A stretch of 64,000 bases of DNA from Nonomuraea jabiensis (GCF_014204795.1 NZ_JACHMB010000001.1:9932501-9996500); one strand, 5' to 3'; positions 24,971 through 33,570 are shown, numbered from the stretch's first letter. Numbers and translations are program-made. Notes: generated from the sequence alone by a model not told the origin.

Positions 24971-26278
24971 ATGAGCCAAGAAAGCCGCCTCGACCAGGAC
25001 ACTCTCGACGCTCGGGAACAACAAGCCGCCGACGGGTACGACCCGGACGCCGGCCGAGGGTGCCCGCATGCCCGGTTCGTCCTCGACCCGGCCACCCCGA
25101 GCCTGCACGCCGACAACGACCGGCTGCGTGCGGCCGGCCCGCTCGTGCCCGTGACGGCCGAGGGCGTACCCGCCTGGGCCGCCACCCGTTACGCCACGCT
25201 GCTGACGGTCCTGACCCATCCGAAGCTGTCCAGGGACATCCGCCACTGGGCCACCCGCGACACCTGCCCGGCCGGCACCGCCATCGACCGCATCGTCACC
25301 GACACCTCGATGCTCAACGCCGAAGGCGACGACCACCGGCGGCTGCGCACCCCCGTGGCCGGCGCGTTCACCGCGCGCCGGCTCCAGCAGCTGCGCCCCA
25401 AGATCGAGGCGCTCACCGACAGGCTCGTCGACGCCCTCGCCGAGCTGCCGCCCGACGAGCCGGTGGACCTGCGCAAGGAGTTCGCCTACCCGCTGCCGCG
25501 CGAGGTCATCTCCGAGCTGATCGGCATCCCGGCCGAGCACCAGGACGCGCTGCACGAGCTCTCCGACGCCGTGGCCCAGGTGTCCGACACCCTCGACGAC
25601 TCGCCCGACGTGCGCCGGGCCCTGCACGAACTGCTCGACCGGATCATCGAGGAGCGCCGGGACACGCCCGGCGAGGACCTCATCACCGACCTGTTCAGGC
25701 TGCGCGAGAAGGACGGCGACCGGCTCTCCAGCGACGAGCTGTTCGCCACCATCGAGCTGCTGTTCATCGCCGGGCACGTGACGACCGTCAACCTCATCAC
25801 CAACGCCATCGGCGCCCTGCTCAACCGGCCTGACCAGCTCGAACTGCTGCGCACCGGCCAGTGCGACTACAGCGCGGCGGTCGAGGAGACGCTGCGCTGG
25901 GACTCGCCGATCGCCTACTTCCCCATGCGGTACGCCGTACAGGACATCGAGATCGACGGCGTGCGCCTGCGCGCCGGCGAGCCCGTGCTGGCCTGCTTCG
26001 CCGCCTCCGGGCGCGACCCCGGCCAGTTCGGCGAGAACGCCGACCGCTTCGACATCACCAACCCGCCCAACGCCCACCTGGCCTTCGGGCACGGGCCGCA
26101 CTTCTGCCTCGGCGCGCCGCTGGCCAGGATCGAGGCCGAGATCGCGCTGAAGGCGCTGTTCGAGGCGTTCCCCGAGATCGCGCCCGCCGCGCGGCCCGAG
26201 GACCTGGCCCCGCTGGACACGCTGCTGGGCAACAGCACCCGCAGCATGCCCGTCCTGCTCGGCCCGCGCGCCCGCTGA
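24971..26278 (+). CDS. Cytochrome P450
   Basis: This 435-residue bacterial P450 starts at ATG behind GGGAAG, 28 bp after the oxidase. It has the ExxR motif EETLRW, a PMRYAVQDIEIDG strand and the heme loop FGHGPHFCLGAPLARIE near residue 375 with the thiolate Cys. The I-helix reads IAGHVTTVN, with Val where most P450s have the acid of the E/D-T pair, so proton delivery may differ. It ends the operon before a perfect hairpin at 26283-26312. Ferredoxin partners are not adjacent. Confidence 0.93.
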   Translation: MSQESRLDQDTLDAREQQAADGYDPDAGRGCPHARFVLDPATPSLHADNDRLRAAGPLVPVTAEGVPAWAATRYATLLTVLTHPKLSRDIRHWATRDTCPAGTAIDRIVTDTSMLNAEGDDHRRLRTPVAGAFTARRLQQLRPKIEALTDRLVDALAELPPDEPVDLRKEFAYPLPREVISELIGIPAEHQDALHELSDAVAQVSDTLDDSPDVRRALHELLDRIIEERRDTPGEDLITDLFRLREKDGDRLSSDELFATIELLFIAGHVTTVNLITNAIGALLNRPDQLELLRTGQCDYSAAVEETLRWDSPIAYFPMRYAVQDIEIDGVRLRAGEPVLACFAASGRDPGQFGENADRFDITNPPNAHLAFGHGPHFCLGAPLARIEAEIALKALFEAFPEIAPAARPEDLAPLDTLLGNSTRSMPVLLGPRAR

Positions 26279-26282
26279 AGCT

Positions 26283-26312
26283 CCCCGGACGGGCGGGCCT
26301 GCCCGTCCGGGG
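26283..26312. terminator. Perfect 12-bp hairpin between convergent genes
   Basis: CCCCGGACGGGC (26283-26294) pairs perfectly with GCCCGTCCGGGG (26301-26312) around a 6-base loop, 4 bases after the P450 stop. It likely terminates both the P450 operon and the opposing ABC ATPase transcript. Confidence 0.85.
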
Positions 26313-26368
26313 TCAGCCCACGCTCTCCGCGTGCCGGTCCGTCAGCCCACGCTCTCCGCGTGCCGGTC
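26312..26368. repeat. 29-bp tandem duplication across the 3' end of the ABC ATPase gene
   Basis: A 28-base copy at 26312-26339 (GTCAGCCCACGCTCTC at its start) is repeated exactly at 26341-26368, one base apart. The second copy contains the last codons and stop of the ATPase gene. The first copy is a duplicate placed after the stop. Confidence 0.9.
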
Positions 26369-27238
26369 GTAGTGGCGCAGGAACAGCTCCTCCAGCGTCG
26401 GCGGCCGGCTCACCAGGCTGCGCACGCCCGCCTCCGCGAGCCGGCGCAGCGCCGGGTCCAGCGCCGCGCCGTCCACGCTGAACCGCACCCGCCCGTCACC
26501 GGCCCGCAGCTCGTGCACCCCGGGCAGCTCGGCCAGCCCGTCCGGCGGCTGCGCCAGCTCGGCCTCGATCGACGTGCGGGTCAGGTGCCGCAGCTCCGCC
26601 AGCGTGCCCGTCTCGACCGTGCGGCCGTCCCGGATGATCGTCACCCGGTCGCACAGCGCCTCCACCTCGGCCAGGACGTGGCTCGACAGCAGCACCGTAC
26701 GCCGCTCCCGCTCCTGCCTGACGCACTCCCGGAACACCTCCTCCATCAGCGGGTCCAGGCCGGAGGTGGGCTCGTCCAGGATCAGCAGCTCCCCCTCGGA
26801 GGCCAGCGCGGCCACCAGGGCCACCTTCTGCCGGTTGCCCTTCGAGTACGTCCGCGCCTTCTTGCGCGGATCCAGGTCGAACCGCTCCAGCAGGTCCGCC
26901 TTGCGCCGCGCGTTCAGCCCGCCGCGCAGGCGGCCCAGCAGGTCGATCACCTCGCCGCCCGACAGGTGCGGCCACAGCGTCACGTCGCCCGGCACGTACG
27001 CCAGGCGCCGGTGCAGCTCGGCCGCCTGCGACCACGGGTCACCGCCCAGCAGCCGGGCGGTGCCCCCGTCGGCGCGCACCAGGCCCAGCAGAATCCGGAT
27101 CGTCGTACTCTTCCCCGCGCCGTTCGGCCCCAGGAAACCGTGCACCTCCCCGGCGCGCACACTCAGGTCGAGCCCGTCCAGCGCCCTGGCCGTCCCGAAC
27201 GACTTCACCAGCCCCTTCACCACGATGGCGTCACTCAT
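26342..27238 (-). CDS. ABC transporter ATPase, drug-export type, without adjacent permease
   Basis: This 298-residue ATPase has Walker A GPNGAGKST, signature variant TYSKGNRQKVAL in place of LSGGQ, Walker B LLILDEPTSGLDP and H-loop LLSSHVLAEVEAL. The C-terminal part, about 80 residues, is typical of antibiotic-exporter ATPases (DrrA/TnrB2-like). It starts 18 bp after the TetR gene and both are probably co-transcribed. The ABC-2 permease usually encoded next is absent; the convergent P450 operon lies there instead. Confidence 0.9.
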   Translation of the reverse strand: MSDAIVVKGLVKSFGTARALDGLDLSVRAGEVHGFLGPNGAGKSTTIRILLGLVRADGGTARLLGGDPWSQAAELHRRLAYVPGDVTLWPHLSGGEVIDLLGRLRGGLNARRKADLLERFDLDPRKKARTYSKGNRQKVALVAALASEGELLILDEPTSGLDPLMEEVFRECVRQERERRTVLLSSHVLAEVEALCDRVTIIRDGRTVETGTLAELRHLTRTSIEAELAQPPDGLAELPGVHELRAGDGRVRFSVDGAALDPALRRLAEAGVRSLVSRPPTLEELFLRHYDRHAESVG

Positions 27239-27256
27239 GGCGGTGCTCCTCCAGAT

Positions 27257-27880
27257 TCACGCGGTCGCGCCCCGATCGAGGGCCTTCCTGGCCTCCGCGG
27301 CCTCCTCCAGGCTGAGCAGCGGGTGCGAGTAGAGGTCCACCAACACCCGCATCAGCTTGACCTGCCCCTCCGGGCTGGTCAGGTCCACTCCCAGACCGCG
27401 TTCGACGTGCTGGCGCAGCACCGTGGCCGACAGCGCCATCGCCGCGATCATCGTCGAGCGGGAGCGGGCGTCCACGTCGGGCGGATCGGGGCGGCTCTTG
27501 TCGGCCTCGACGATCCACCCCTCGCCGAGGTCGACCATCTCGTCGAACAGCGGCGCCGCCCACCCCTCCGTCAGCGCCCGCGCCAGATAGGGCTGGTACG
27601 GGCCCATGACGGCGGCCGGGTTGAGCCCGGCGCCGTACGGGTCGTCCGCGGCCTGCCGGTTCAGCCTGCGGATCATCTTCATCAGGTGCTCGTCGCACGC
27701 CTCGCGCAGCGCCTGCTTCGAGCCGAAATGATGGCGTACCAGGCCCAGGGACACGCCGGCGGTCTCCGCGATGCCGCGGATCGTCGCCCGCTCGAAACCG
27801 TGCTCGCCGATGTGCCGCATCGCCGCGTCCCTGATCCGCGCACGCGCCGTGAGATCCTCCGGATCCGGTACGGTCGTCAT
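27257..27880 (-). CDS. TetR-family regulator of the ABC ATPase gene
   Basis: This 207-residue regulator has an N-terminal helix-turn-helix (RIRDAAMRHIGEHGFERAT, then GVSLGLVRHHFGSKQALR) and a ligand-binding helical body. AGGGGA precedes the ATG at 27880. The palindrome at 27921-27936 and a further GTATAG close to the start suggest it represses itself and the ATPase gene. The ligand is unknown, presumably the exported compound. Confidence 0.9.
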   Translation of the reverse strand: MTTVPDPEDLTARARIRDAAMRHIGEHGFERATIRGIAETAGVSLGLVRHHFGSKQALREACDEHLMKMIRRLNRQAADDPYGAGLNPAAVMGPYQPYLARALTEGWAAPLFDEMVDLGEGWIVEADKSRPDPPDVDARSRSTMIAAMALSATVLRQHVERGLGVDLTSPEGQVKLMRVLVDLYSHPLLSLEEAAEARKALDRGATA

Positions 27881-27920
27881 CCATTCCCCTGTATAGCTCG
27901 CTGTTCACCCGAAAAGCAGA

Positions 27921-27936
27921 CTATACCGGTGTATAG
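27921..27936. promoter_or_regulatory. TetR operator CTATAC-N4-GTATAG
   Basis: A perfect 6-bp inverted repeat (CTATAC at 27921-27926, GTATAG at 27931-27936) lies 41 bp upstream of the TetR start. Another GTATAG half-site sits at about 27890. The sequence is AT-rich against its surroundings, as TetR operators that overlap promoters often are. Confidence 0.7.
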
Positions 27937-28017
27937 CGGCCCCGCAACGCGACCCCCGGCTACGCACGACGGCCCGGATCGTTCTACGCTCCATGCACGA
28001 CGATTGGAGACAACGCC

Positions 28018-29175
28018 GTGCCACAGCCCGACCCGGCGCCCATGCGCCTGGCCACCGCCATCCGCCCCTACGACTGGGGCTCGGTGACGGCCCTGCCGCA
28101 GCTCTTCGGCACCGAACCGACCGGCCGGCCCCAGGCCGAGCTCTGGATGGGCGCCCACCCCGGCGACCCCTCCACCGTCGGCGGCACCCCGCTCAACGAG
28201 CTCATCGCCGGCGACCCCGCCGGCACCCTCGGCGAGCCCGCCGCCGCCCGCTTCGGCCCCGCCCTCCCCTACCTGCTCAAGGTCCTGGCCATCGAACGGC
28301 CCCTCTCCCTCCAGGTCCACCCCACCACCGAGCAGGCCCAGGCAGGGTTCGCCGACGAGGACGCCCGCGGCGTCCCCATCGACGATCCCGCCCGCACGTA
28401 CAAGGACGCCTCGCACAAGCCCGAGATGGTCTGCGCGATCACCCCCTTCCACGGCCTGTGCGGCTTCCGCGACCCCGCCGCGACCGCCGCCCTCCTCGAC
28501 CGCCTCGCCGTGCCGGACCTGGCCCCCTGGATCGGCCTGCTCCGGGCGGGCGACCTGCGGACCGTGTTCGCCCAGATGCTCGACGACGCCCACGAGCCGC
28601 TGCGCGCCCAGGTCGAGCGGGCCCTGCGCGAGTCGGACGACCCCGGCCTGGCCGTCTACGGCGACCTCGCCCGCGCCTGCCCCGGCGACCCGGGCGTCAC
28701 CGCCGCGCTGCTGCTGCACCACGTCAACCTGGCCCCCGGCCAGGCCCTCTACCTCGGCGCCGGCGTCCCCCACGCCTACCTCGGCGGCATCGGCGTCGAG
28801 ATCATGGCCAACTCGGACAACGTGCTGCGCTGCGGGCTCACCACCAAGCACATCGACGTGCCCGAGCTCATGCGCGTCGTCGACTTCACGCCCTCCGCCC
28901 CTCACCTGGTGCAGCCTGAGCAGGACGCGCCCGGCGAGCACCACTACCGGCCGCCGGCCCCCGAGTTCGCCCTCACGCGCTACGACCTCGACAGCCCCCA
29001 CACGCTGCCCGGGGGCGCCCCCCAGATCGTCGTCTGCATCGACGGGGAGGCCCGCCTGGGCGACCTGACGCTGCGGCCGGGCGAGTCGGCGTTCATCCCC
29101 GCGGCTGCCGCGCCGGTGCCGCTTGCCGGGAAGGGGACGGCGTACCGCGCCGCGCCGGGCGCCTTTACATTGTAG
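28018..29175 (+). CDS. manA: Mannose-6-phosphate isomerase, class I
   Basis: This 385-residue enzyme starts at GTG 28018 behind TTGGAG. Landmarks are IRPYDWGSVTALPQLFG, AELWMGAHPGDPS, zinc ligands in LSLQVHPTTEQAQAGF, KPEMVCAITPFHGLCGFRD, and PGQALYLGAGVPHAYLGGIGVEIMANSDNVLRCGL. It interconverts mannose-6-phosphate and fructose-6-phosphate for GDP-mannose and cell-envelope sugars. It is a single gene, not obviously in an operon with its neighbours. Confidence 0.94.
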   Translation: MPQPDPAPMRLATAIRPYDWGSVTALPQLFGTEPTGRPQAELWMGAHPGDPSTVGGTPLNELIAGDPAGTLGEPAAARFGPALPYLLKVLAIERPLSLQVHPTTEQAQAGFADEDARGVPIDDPARTYKDASHKPEMVCAITPFHGLCGFRDPAATAALLDRLAVPDLAPWIGLLRAGDLRTVFAQMLDDAHEPLRAQVERALRESDDPGLAVYGDLARACPGDPGVTAALLLHHVNLAPGQALYLGAGVPHAYLGGIGVEIMANSDNVLRCGLTTKHIDVPELMRVVDFTPSAPHLVQPEQDAPGEHHYRPPAPEFALTRYDLDSPHTLPGGAPQIVVCIDGEARLGDLTLRPGESAFIPAAAAPVPLAGKGTAYRAAPGAFTL

Positions 29176-29230
29176 ATTCGCTACGACGTTTCGGTCCGGC
29201 GTTGAACGTCCCGTTCCTAGGCTCGCCCGC

Positions 29231-29833
29231 ATGAACACTGTGACCATCGAGCCGAGCATCCTGTACTTCGGGACCCCCGTCGTCCTGCTCTCCACGGAGA
29301 ACCCGGACGGGACGTTCAACCTCGCCCCGATGTCCTCGGCCTGGGCGCTGGGCCAGGTGATCGTGCTGGGGCTGGGCGCCGAGGGGCAGAGCGCCCGCAA
29401 CCTCATGAGCCGCCCAGAGGTGGTCGTCAACCTGCCCGCCCCCCACCAGTGGGAGGCGGTCGAACGGCTGGCGCCCCTCACCGGGCGGCACCCGGTGCCG
29501 GCCACCAAGCACGCGGGCTGCCGGTACGAGCCCGGCAAGTTCGCCGCGGCGGGGCTGCGGCCCGAGCCCTCCGAGACCGTACGGCCGCCGCGCGTGGCCG
29601 AGTGCCCGCTCCAGTTCGAGGCGCGGGCGGAGCGGGTGGGCCACGACGTCTCGGGGTCGTTCGTGATCGCGGAGGCCGTCGTGAGCAGGGTGCACGCGGA
29701 CCCGCGCATCGTGGTGCCCGGCACCCAGCACGTGGACCCGGGCACGTGGAGCCCGCTCATCTACAACTTCCGCCACTACTTCGGCCTCGGCCCCGAACTC
29801 GGCCACTCCTACCGCAGCCAGACGCCCCGCTAG
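29231..29833 (+). CDS. Flavin reductase-like FMN-binding protein
   Basis: This 200-residue protein starts at ATG 29231. The split-barrel FMN-binding fold of the flavin-reductase/DIM6 family is suggested by PSILYFGTPVVLLSTENPDG, NLAPMSSAWALGQ, SRPEVVVNLP and a C-terminal YNFRHYFGLG. It probably binds FMN and may reduce flavin or a quinone-like substrate; the partner is unknown. It overlaps the opposing fusion gene by 4 bases at the stop codons. Confidence 0.8.
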   Translation: MNTVTIEPSILYFGTPVVLLSTENPDGTFNLAPMSSAWALGQVIVLGLGAEGQSARNLMSRPEVVVNLPAPHQWEAVERLAPLTGRHPVPATKHAGCRYEPGKFAAAGLRPEPSETVRPPRVAECPLQFEARAERVGHDVSGSFVIAEAVVSRVHADPRIVVPGTQHVDPGTWSPLIYNFRHYFGLGPELGHSYRSQTPR

Positions 29834-31407
29834 GGCAGCCTGCGGACCTTGAGCACGCTGTCCACGCGGGTGCCGGGCCGGCCGTCCGGGTCGTCCTGGG
29901 CGCGCTCGTACTCCTCGCAGACCTGCACCTCCCACTCCCCCTCCGGCAGCCGCAGCGCCTCCAGGACCTCCTGCGGCGTGGGGAAGTGCACCTCGGCGTG
30001 CGCGGCGTGCTCCCAGGACGGCCATCCCGCGTGCCCGACGACCAGCAGCACCCCGCCGGGGGCGACCGCCGCCGCAGCGGCGCGCAGGATCTCCTCGCGC
30101 GGCAGCTCCACGAACGAGTGCAGGAAACAGGCGGAGACGAGGTCGAAGACGCCTTCGGGGAAGGACACGCCCAGGTCGTGCCGCTGCCAGTCGATGCGGT
30201 CGGCGACCCCCGCCTCCTCGGCGTGCGCGGCGGCGCGTTCGAGGGCCACGCCGGAGACGTCGGCCGCGGTGACCCGCCACCCCCTGCCCGCGAGCCAGAT
30301 CGCGTCACCCCCCTCACCGGAGCCGAGATCCAGCGCCGTGCCGGGTTCGAGGTCCGACACCTCGCGGACCAGCGTCACGTTGGGGTTCCCGCTCCAGATC
30401 CGGGTCTTCTCGGAGTAGCGGGAGTCCCAGTACTCCTCCGGGGCGACGTCCATGGCGGCGACGGCGCGGCGGGTCTCCTCGGCGACCAGGTCGGCGTTGA
30501 TCGCCGCCGCCGCCCGCACGCCCGCCGCCGCGGCGCCGATGACCTGCTCGTTCAGGGTGGTCACGTTCCCGGCCACCCACACCCCGGGCACGCTGGTGGC
30601 GCCCGCCGGGTCGGCGGGCACGCGGGTGCCGATCACGTGCCCGGACATCTCCATCTCCTCCGTCTCCAGCCCCAGCGCCGCGAACGGCCCCACCTGGGCG
30701 GTGAGCCGGCCGGCCGTCGCCAGAGCCTGGCAGGCGACCACGCGCCCGTCGGCGAGCCGCACCCCGGACAGCCTGCCGTCCGTCACCTCCAGGCCCACCA
30801 CCTTGCCCTCGACCACGGTGACGCCCCGGGCGGCGAGCTGGCGCCGCTCGTCGAGACCGAGCTGGGGCGCGGTGTGCGGGAAGAAGGTCACCTCGGCGCT
30901 CCACTGCCGCCACAGCAGCGCCTGGTGAACGGAGAGCGGCCCCGTGCCCAGGACCGCGATCGCCTGGTCGCGCACCTCCCAGCCGTGGCAGTACGGGCAG
31001 TGCAGCACGTCCTTGCCCCACCGCTCGGCCAGGCCTGGCACGTCCGGCAGCTCGTCGGTCAGGCCGGTGGTGACCAGCAGCCGGTCCGCCTCGACGGTCG
31101 CGCCGCCCGTGTCCCCGCCCGCCAGCACGACCCGGAAGCCGCCGCCGTCGAGCCGCTCGGCGGTGGTGACGGTGCCGGTCACGATCTCCCCGCCGTACCC
31201 GATCACCTCCTCCCGCCCCGCGGCCAGCAGCTCCAGCGGCGCAAGGCCCTCGCGCCCCAGGTACGTGTGCACGCCCTCGGCGGGCGCGTTGCGCGGCCGG
31301 CCGGCGTCGACGACCAGCACCTTCCGCCGCGCCCGGCCCAGCGTGAGCGCCCCGCTCAGTCCCGCGGCCCCGCCGCCGACCACCACGACGTCGTATTTCG
31401 CGTCCAT
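29830..31407 (-). CDS. Thioredoxin-reductase-like flavoprotein fused to a SAM methyltransferase
   Basis: This 525-residue two-domain protein starts at ATG 31407 behind GAAGAGG. Residues 1-310 are a TrxB-like FAD/NAD(P)H enzyme: VVVVGGGAAGLSGALTLGRA, redox-active HCPYCHGWE, and PGVWVAGNVTTLNEQVIGAAAAG. Residues 320-525 are a class I methyltransferase (EYWDSRY, ALDLGSGEGGDAIWLA, LHSFVELPREEIL). Fusions of this type occur in actinomycetes. They may act on thiols or on reactive metals and metalloids, but no substrate is shown. It is divergent from an XRE-cupin regulator that probably controls it. Confidence 0.88.
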   Translation of the reverse strand: MDAKYDVVVVGGGAAGLSGALTLGRARRKVLVVDAGRPRNAPAEGVHTYLGREGLAPLELLAAGREEVIGYGGEIVTGTVTTAERLDGGGFRVVLAGGDTGGATVEADRLLVTTGLTDELPDVPGLAERWGKDVLHCPYCHGWEVRDQAIAVLGTGPLSVHQALLWRQWSAEVTFFPHTAPQLGLDERRQLAARGVTVVEGKVVGLEVTDGRLSGVRLADGRVVACQALATAGRLTAQVGPFAALGLETEEMEMSGHVIGTRVPADPAGATSVPGVWVAGNVTTLNEQVIGAAAAGVRAAAAINADLVAEETRRAVAAMDVAPEEYWDSRYSEKTRIWSGNPNVTLVREVSDLEPGTALDLGSGEGGDAIWLAGRGWRVTAADVSGVALERAAAHAEEAGVADRIDWQRHDLGVSFPEGVFDLVSACFLHSFVELPREEILRAAAAAVAPGGVLLVVGHAGWPSWEHAAHAEVHFPTPQEVLEALRLPEGEWEVQVCEEYERAQDDPDGRPGTRVDSVLKVRRLP

Positions 31408-31463
31408 CTCGCCTCTTCTCACGATGATTCCGATGTCCGACACTGTCCGCGCCCGGCGGCTGA

Positions 31464-31492
31464 TTTGACAAATTTCCTTGCCGAAATGGCAA
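31464..31492. promoter_or_regulatory. Two inverted repeats between the fusion gene and its XRE-cupin regulator
   Basis: TTTG-A-CAAA (31464-31472) is followed by TTGCC-N5-GGCAA (31478-31492). Both are symmetric and AT-rich, in the 95-bp divergent gap. The second ends 10 bases before the regulator ATG at 31503. These are likely operators of the XRE regulator. Confidence 0.6.
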
Positions 31493-31502
31493 AGTGGGTC
31501 GC

Positions 31503-32093
31503 ATGGACGACCTCGACGACGTACTCCAGTCCGTGGGGCCGCGGCTGCGGTCGGTGCGCCAGGAGCGTGGCGAGACGCTGGCGCAGCTGTCCGCGAGCAC
31601 CGGCATCTCCGTCAGCACCCTGTCCCGGCTGGAGTCGGGGCAGCGCAAACCGACCCTGGAGCTGCTCCTGCTGCTGGCCCGGGCGCACCAGGTCCAGCTC
31701 GACGAGCTGATCGACGCGCCGGTGACCGGTGACCCGCGCGTGCATCTGCGCCCCTTCAAACGCCACGGCACGACGTTCATCCCGCTGAGCCGCCGGCCCG
31801 GCGGCGTGCAGGCGTACAAGCAGATCCTCCCGCCGCACTGGCCGGGCTACGAGCCGGGGCCGCCGGACCAGAAGGTCCACGAGGGCTACGAGTGGCTGTA
31901 CGTGCTGTCGGGGCGGGTGCGGCTGCTCCTCGGGGAGCACGACGTGATCCTCACGCAGGGGGAGGTGGCGGAGTTCGACACGCGGACGCCGCACGCGTTC
32001 GCCAACCCCGGCCCGGAGCCGACCGAGATCCTCGCCCTGTTCGGCCCCCAGGGGGAGCGCATGCACGTCCGCGCCCGCCCGGCCGCCCGGTGA
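31503..32093 (+). CDS. XRE-family regulator with cupin sensor domain
   Basis: This 196-residue protein starts at ATG 31503. An HTH_3 domain is at residues 8-65 (LRSVRQERGETLAQLSASTG, ISVSTLSRLESGQRKPTLE). A cupin domain follows (HEGYEWLYVLSGRVRLLLGEHD, GEVAEFDTRTPHAF), whose His and Glu residues could bind a metal. The divergent fusion enzyme is its likely target through the repeats at 31464-31492. Confidence 0.9.
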   Translation: MDDLDDVLQSVGPRLRSVRQERGETLAQLSASTGISVSTLSRLESGQRKPTLELLLLLARAHQVQLDELIDAPVTGDPRVHLRPFKRHGTTFIPLSRRPGGVQAYKQILPPHWPGYEPGPPDQKVHEGYEWLYVLSGRVRLLLGEHDVILTQGEVAEFDTRTPHAFANPGPEPTEILALFGPQGERMHVRARPAAR

Positions 32094-32112
32094 ACACCCG
32101 GTGGTCTGGTGC

Positions 32113-32709
32113 ATGATGATGCACGTGACCGAGTCGGTGATGCGGTGGGTGCGGCGGCACCGGCCGGACGGCAATCCGCTGCGGCGGCGCTCCGACCGCC
32201 TGGAGAGCGCCGCGCTGCTCGTGACGGTGGTCCTCGTCCTGCTCAGCGTGTGGCCCGCGGCGGCGGCGGGGCGGCAGTCGTACGAGCACGCGCTGCCGGC
32301 GCTCGGCGACGGGCGCCGGGAGGTGGTGGCGACGCTGCTGGCGGACGCGCCGGTCACGCGCCTGTCGTTCGGGGAGGCGCCCCGCGGCGAGCCGGCCCCG
32401 GCACGCTGGACGACGCCGTCCGGCCTGGAGCGGACCGGCCGGGTGATGGCGCCGCCCCTGGCCCGGGCGGGCACGGAGGTGCGGATCTGGGTCGATCCCG
32501 GCGGCCGGCGCGTCGGCGCGCCGCCGAGCCCCGGCGACCTGCGGGTCACGGCCGTGGCGACGGCGCTGCTGCTGGTGCTGGTGGCGGCGGTGGTCGGGGG
32601 GCTGGGGTTCGCGGGCTTCCGGCTGCTGCTGGACCGGGGACGTTACCGCGAGTGGGAGGCCGCCTGGTCGCTGGCCGACGCGCGGTGGCGGCGCCGGCGC
32701 TCGTCGTAG
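32113..32709 (+). CDS. Rv1733c-like membrane protein
   Basis: This protein of about 199 residues has two membrane helices: LESAALLVTVVLVLLSVWPAAA near residue 40 and VTAVATALLLVLVAAVVGGL near residue 160. About 90 residues between them would lie outside. The preceding basic DGNPLRRRSDRLE segment matches actinobacterial Rv1733c-type proteins, whose function is not known. Three ATG codons in a row (32113-32121) leave the exact start open. Confidence 0.75.
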   Translation: MMMHVTESVMRWVRRHRPDGNPLRRRSDRLESAALLVTVVLVLLSVWPAAAAGRQSYEHALPALGDGRREVVATLLADAPVTRLSFGEAPRGEPAPARWTTPSGLERTGRVMAPPLARAGTEVRIWVDPGGRRVGAPPSPGDLRVTAVATALLLVLVAAVVGGLGFAGFRLLLDRGRYREWEAAWSLADARWRRRRSS

Positions 32710-32934
32710 GCGCCGGGCCGTCCTATACCGAAATCGCATGCCCGGTCAGGGCCCGAGTCAAGGGCCCGCCCAGGTCAAGGGCGGTATTGCGGCGAATCGC
32801 GGTGATCTCCGGGCGTCTAAGGTGGAGGGGATGGGACGCGTCACCCGGATGAACGGGGTGCGGGCGCGGGGCGCCCTGCCCGGCCAGGCGGAGCTGGAGC
32901 CGCCGCGGCCGGTGCGGGCGCCCCGCTGACGCAC

Positions 32935-33405
32935 TCAGGCGTCCGGGAGCCGCTCGGTGCCGAAGCCGTCGAGCTCCTGGCGCTCCTCCAGGTCGCGCAG
33001 CTCCTGGAAGACCGTGATGTGCAGGCCCGCGGGCGCGTCCAGCCGGGCGTTCAGCGACTCCCAGGGCGTGACCGTGGGCGGCGCCACCTCCGTCGCGCCC
33101 GCCGCGACCAGCCGCTCGGTGGTGCCCCGCGCGTCGTCCACCTCGAACGCCACCCGCAGCTTCGGCGCCACCTGGCGCCCCACCTCGACCTCGTCGATCA
33201 TCTTCTTCTGCGCCGGGTTCGCGATCTCCAGCGTGGCCCGCCCGGCGTCCAGGATCGCCACCCGCGCGCCGTCGCCGCCGGAGAACGCGGCCTGCTCGGG
33301 AAGGCCCAGCACGTCACGGTAGAAGGCCAGCGCGGCCTCGTAGTCCTCGGCCTCCACCACCAGCCGGAGCTGCCGTACGGGGCGGTCGTCGATGGGTGCG
33401 CTCAT
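32935..33405 (-). CDS. VOC-family (glyoxalase-fold) protein
   Basis: This 156-residue protein is a single glyoxalase/bleomycin-resistance fold made of two beta-alpha-beta-beta-beta units: LRLVVEAEDYEAALAFYRDVLG, ATLEIANPA, LRVAFEVDDARGTTERLVAAG, APAGLHITVFQEL. The Glu and His positions could hold a metal, but the reaction cannot be named. GAGGAG precedes the ATG at 33405. It stands alone between convergent and divergent neighbours. Confidence 0.85.
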   Translation of the reverse strand: MSAPIDDRPVRQLRLVVEAEDYEAALAFYRDVLGLPEQAAFSGGDGARVAILDAGRATLEIANPAQKKMIDEVEVGRQVAPKLRVAFEVDDARGTTERLVAAGATEVAPPTVTPWESLNARLDAPAGLHITVFQELRDLEERQELDGFGTERLPDA

Positions 33406-33570
33406 GCGATCTCCTCAGCGGGAATGCGGGCTTCAACTGCCTCGTGCAACCCACCTGCCCCGCCGGTTCATCCCGCTCGCATGGTTCGAGAAACCTCTAA
33501 GTGTTTCCGGGAACCCTCCCGTCTCCGGAAGAGTCCTTCATGCAAAAGGGGCCGCCTCTGGGGAGGCTGT

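Noticed and set aside
32738..32929. 63-codon frame in the gap before the VOC gene
   Set aside because: No ribosome site, no recognisable motif, and Arg/Pro/Gly-biased composition. I left the 225-bp gap as non-coding.
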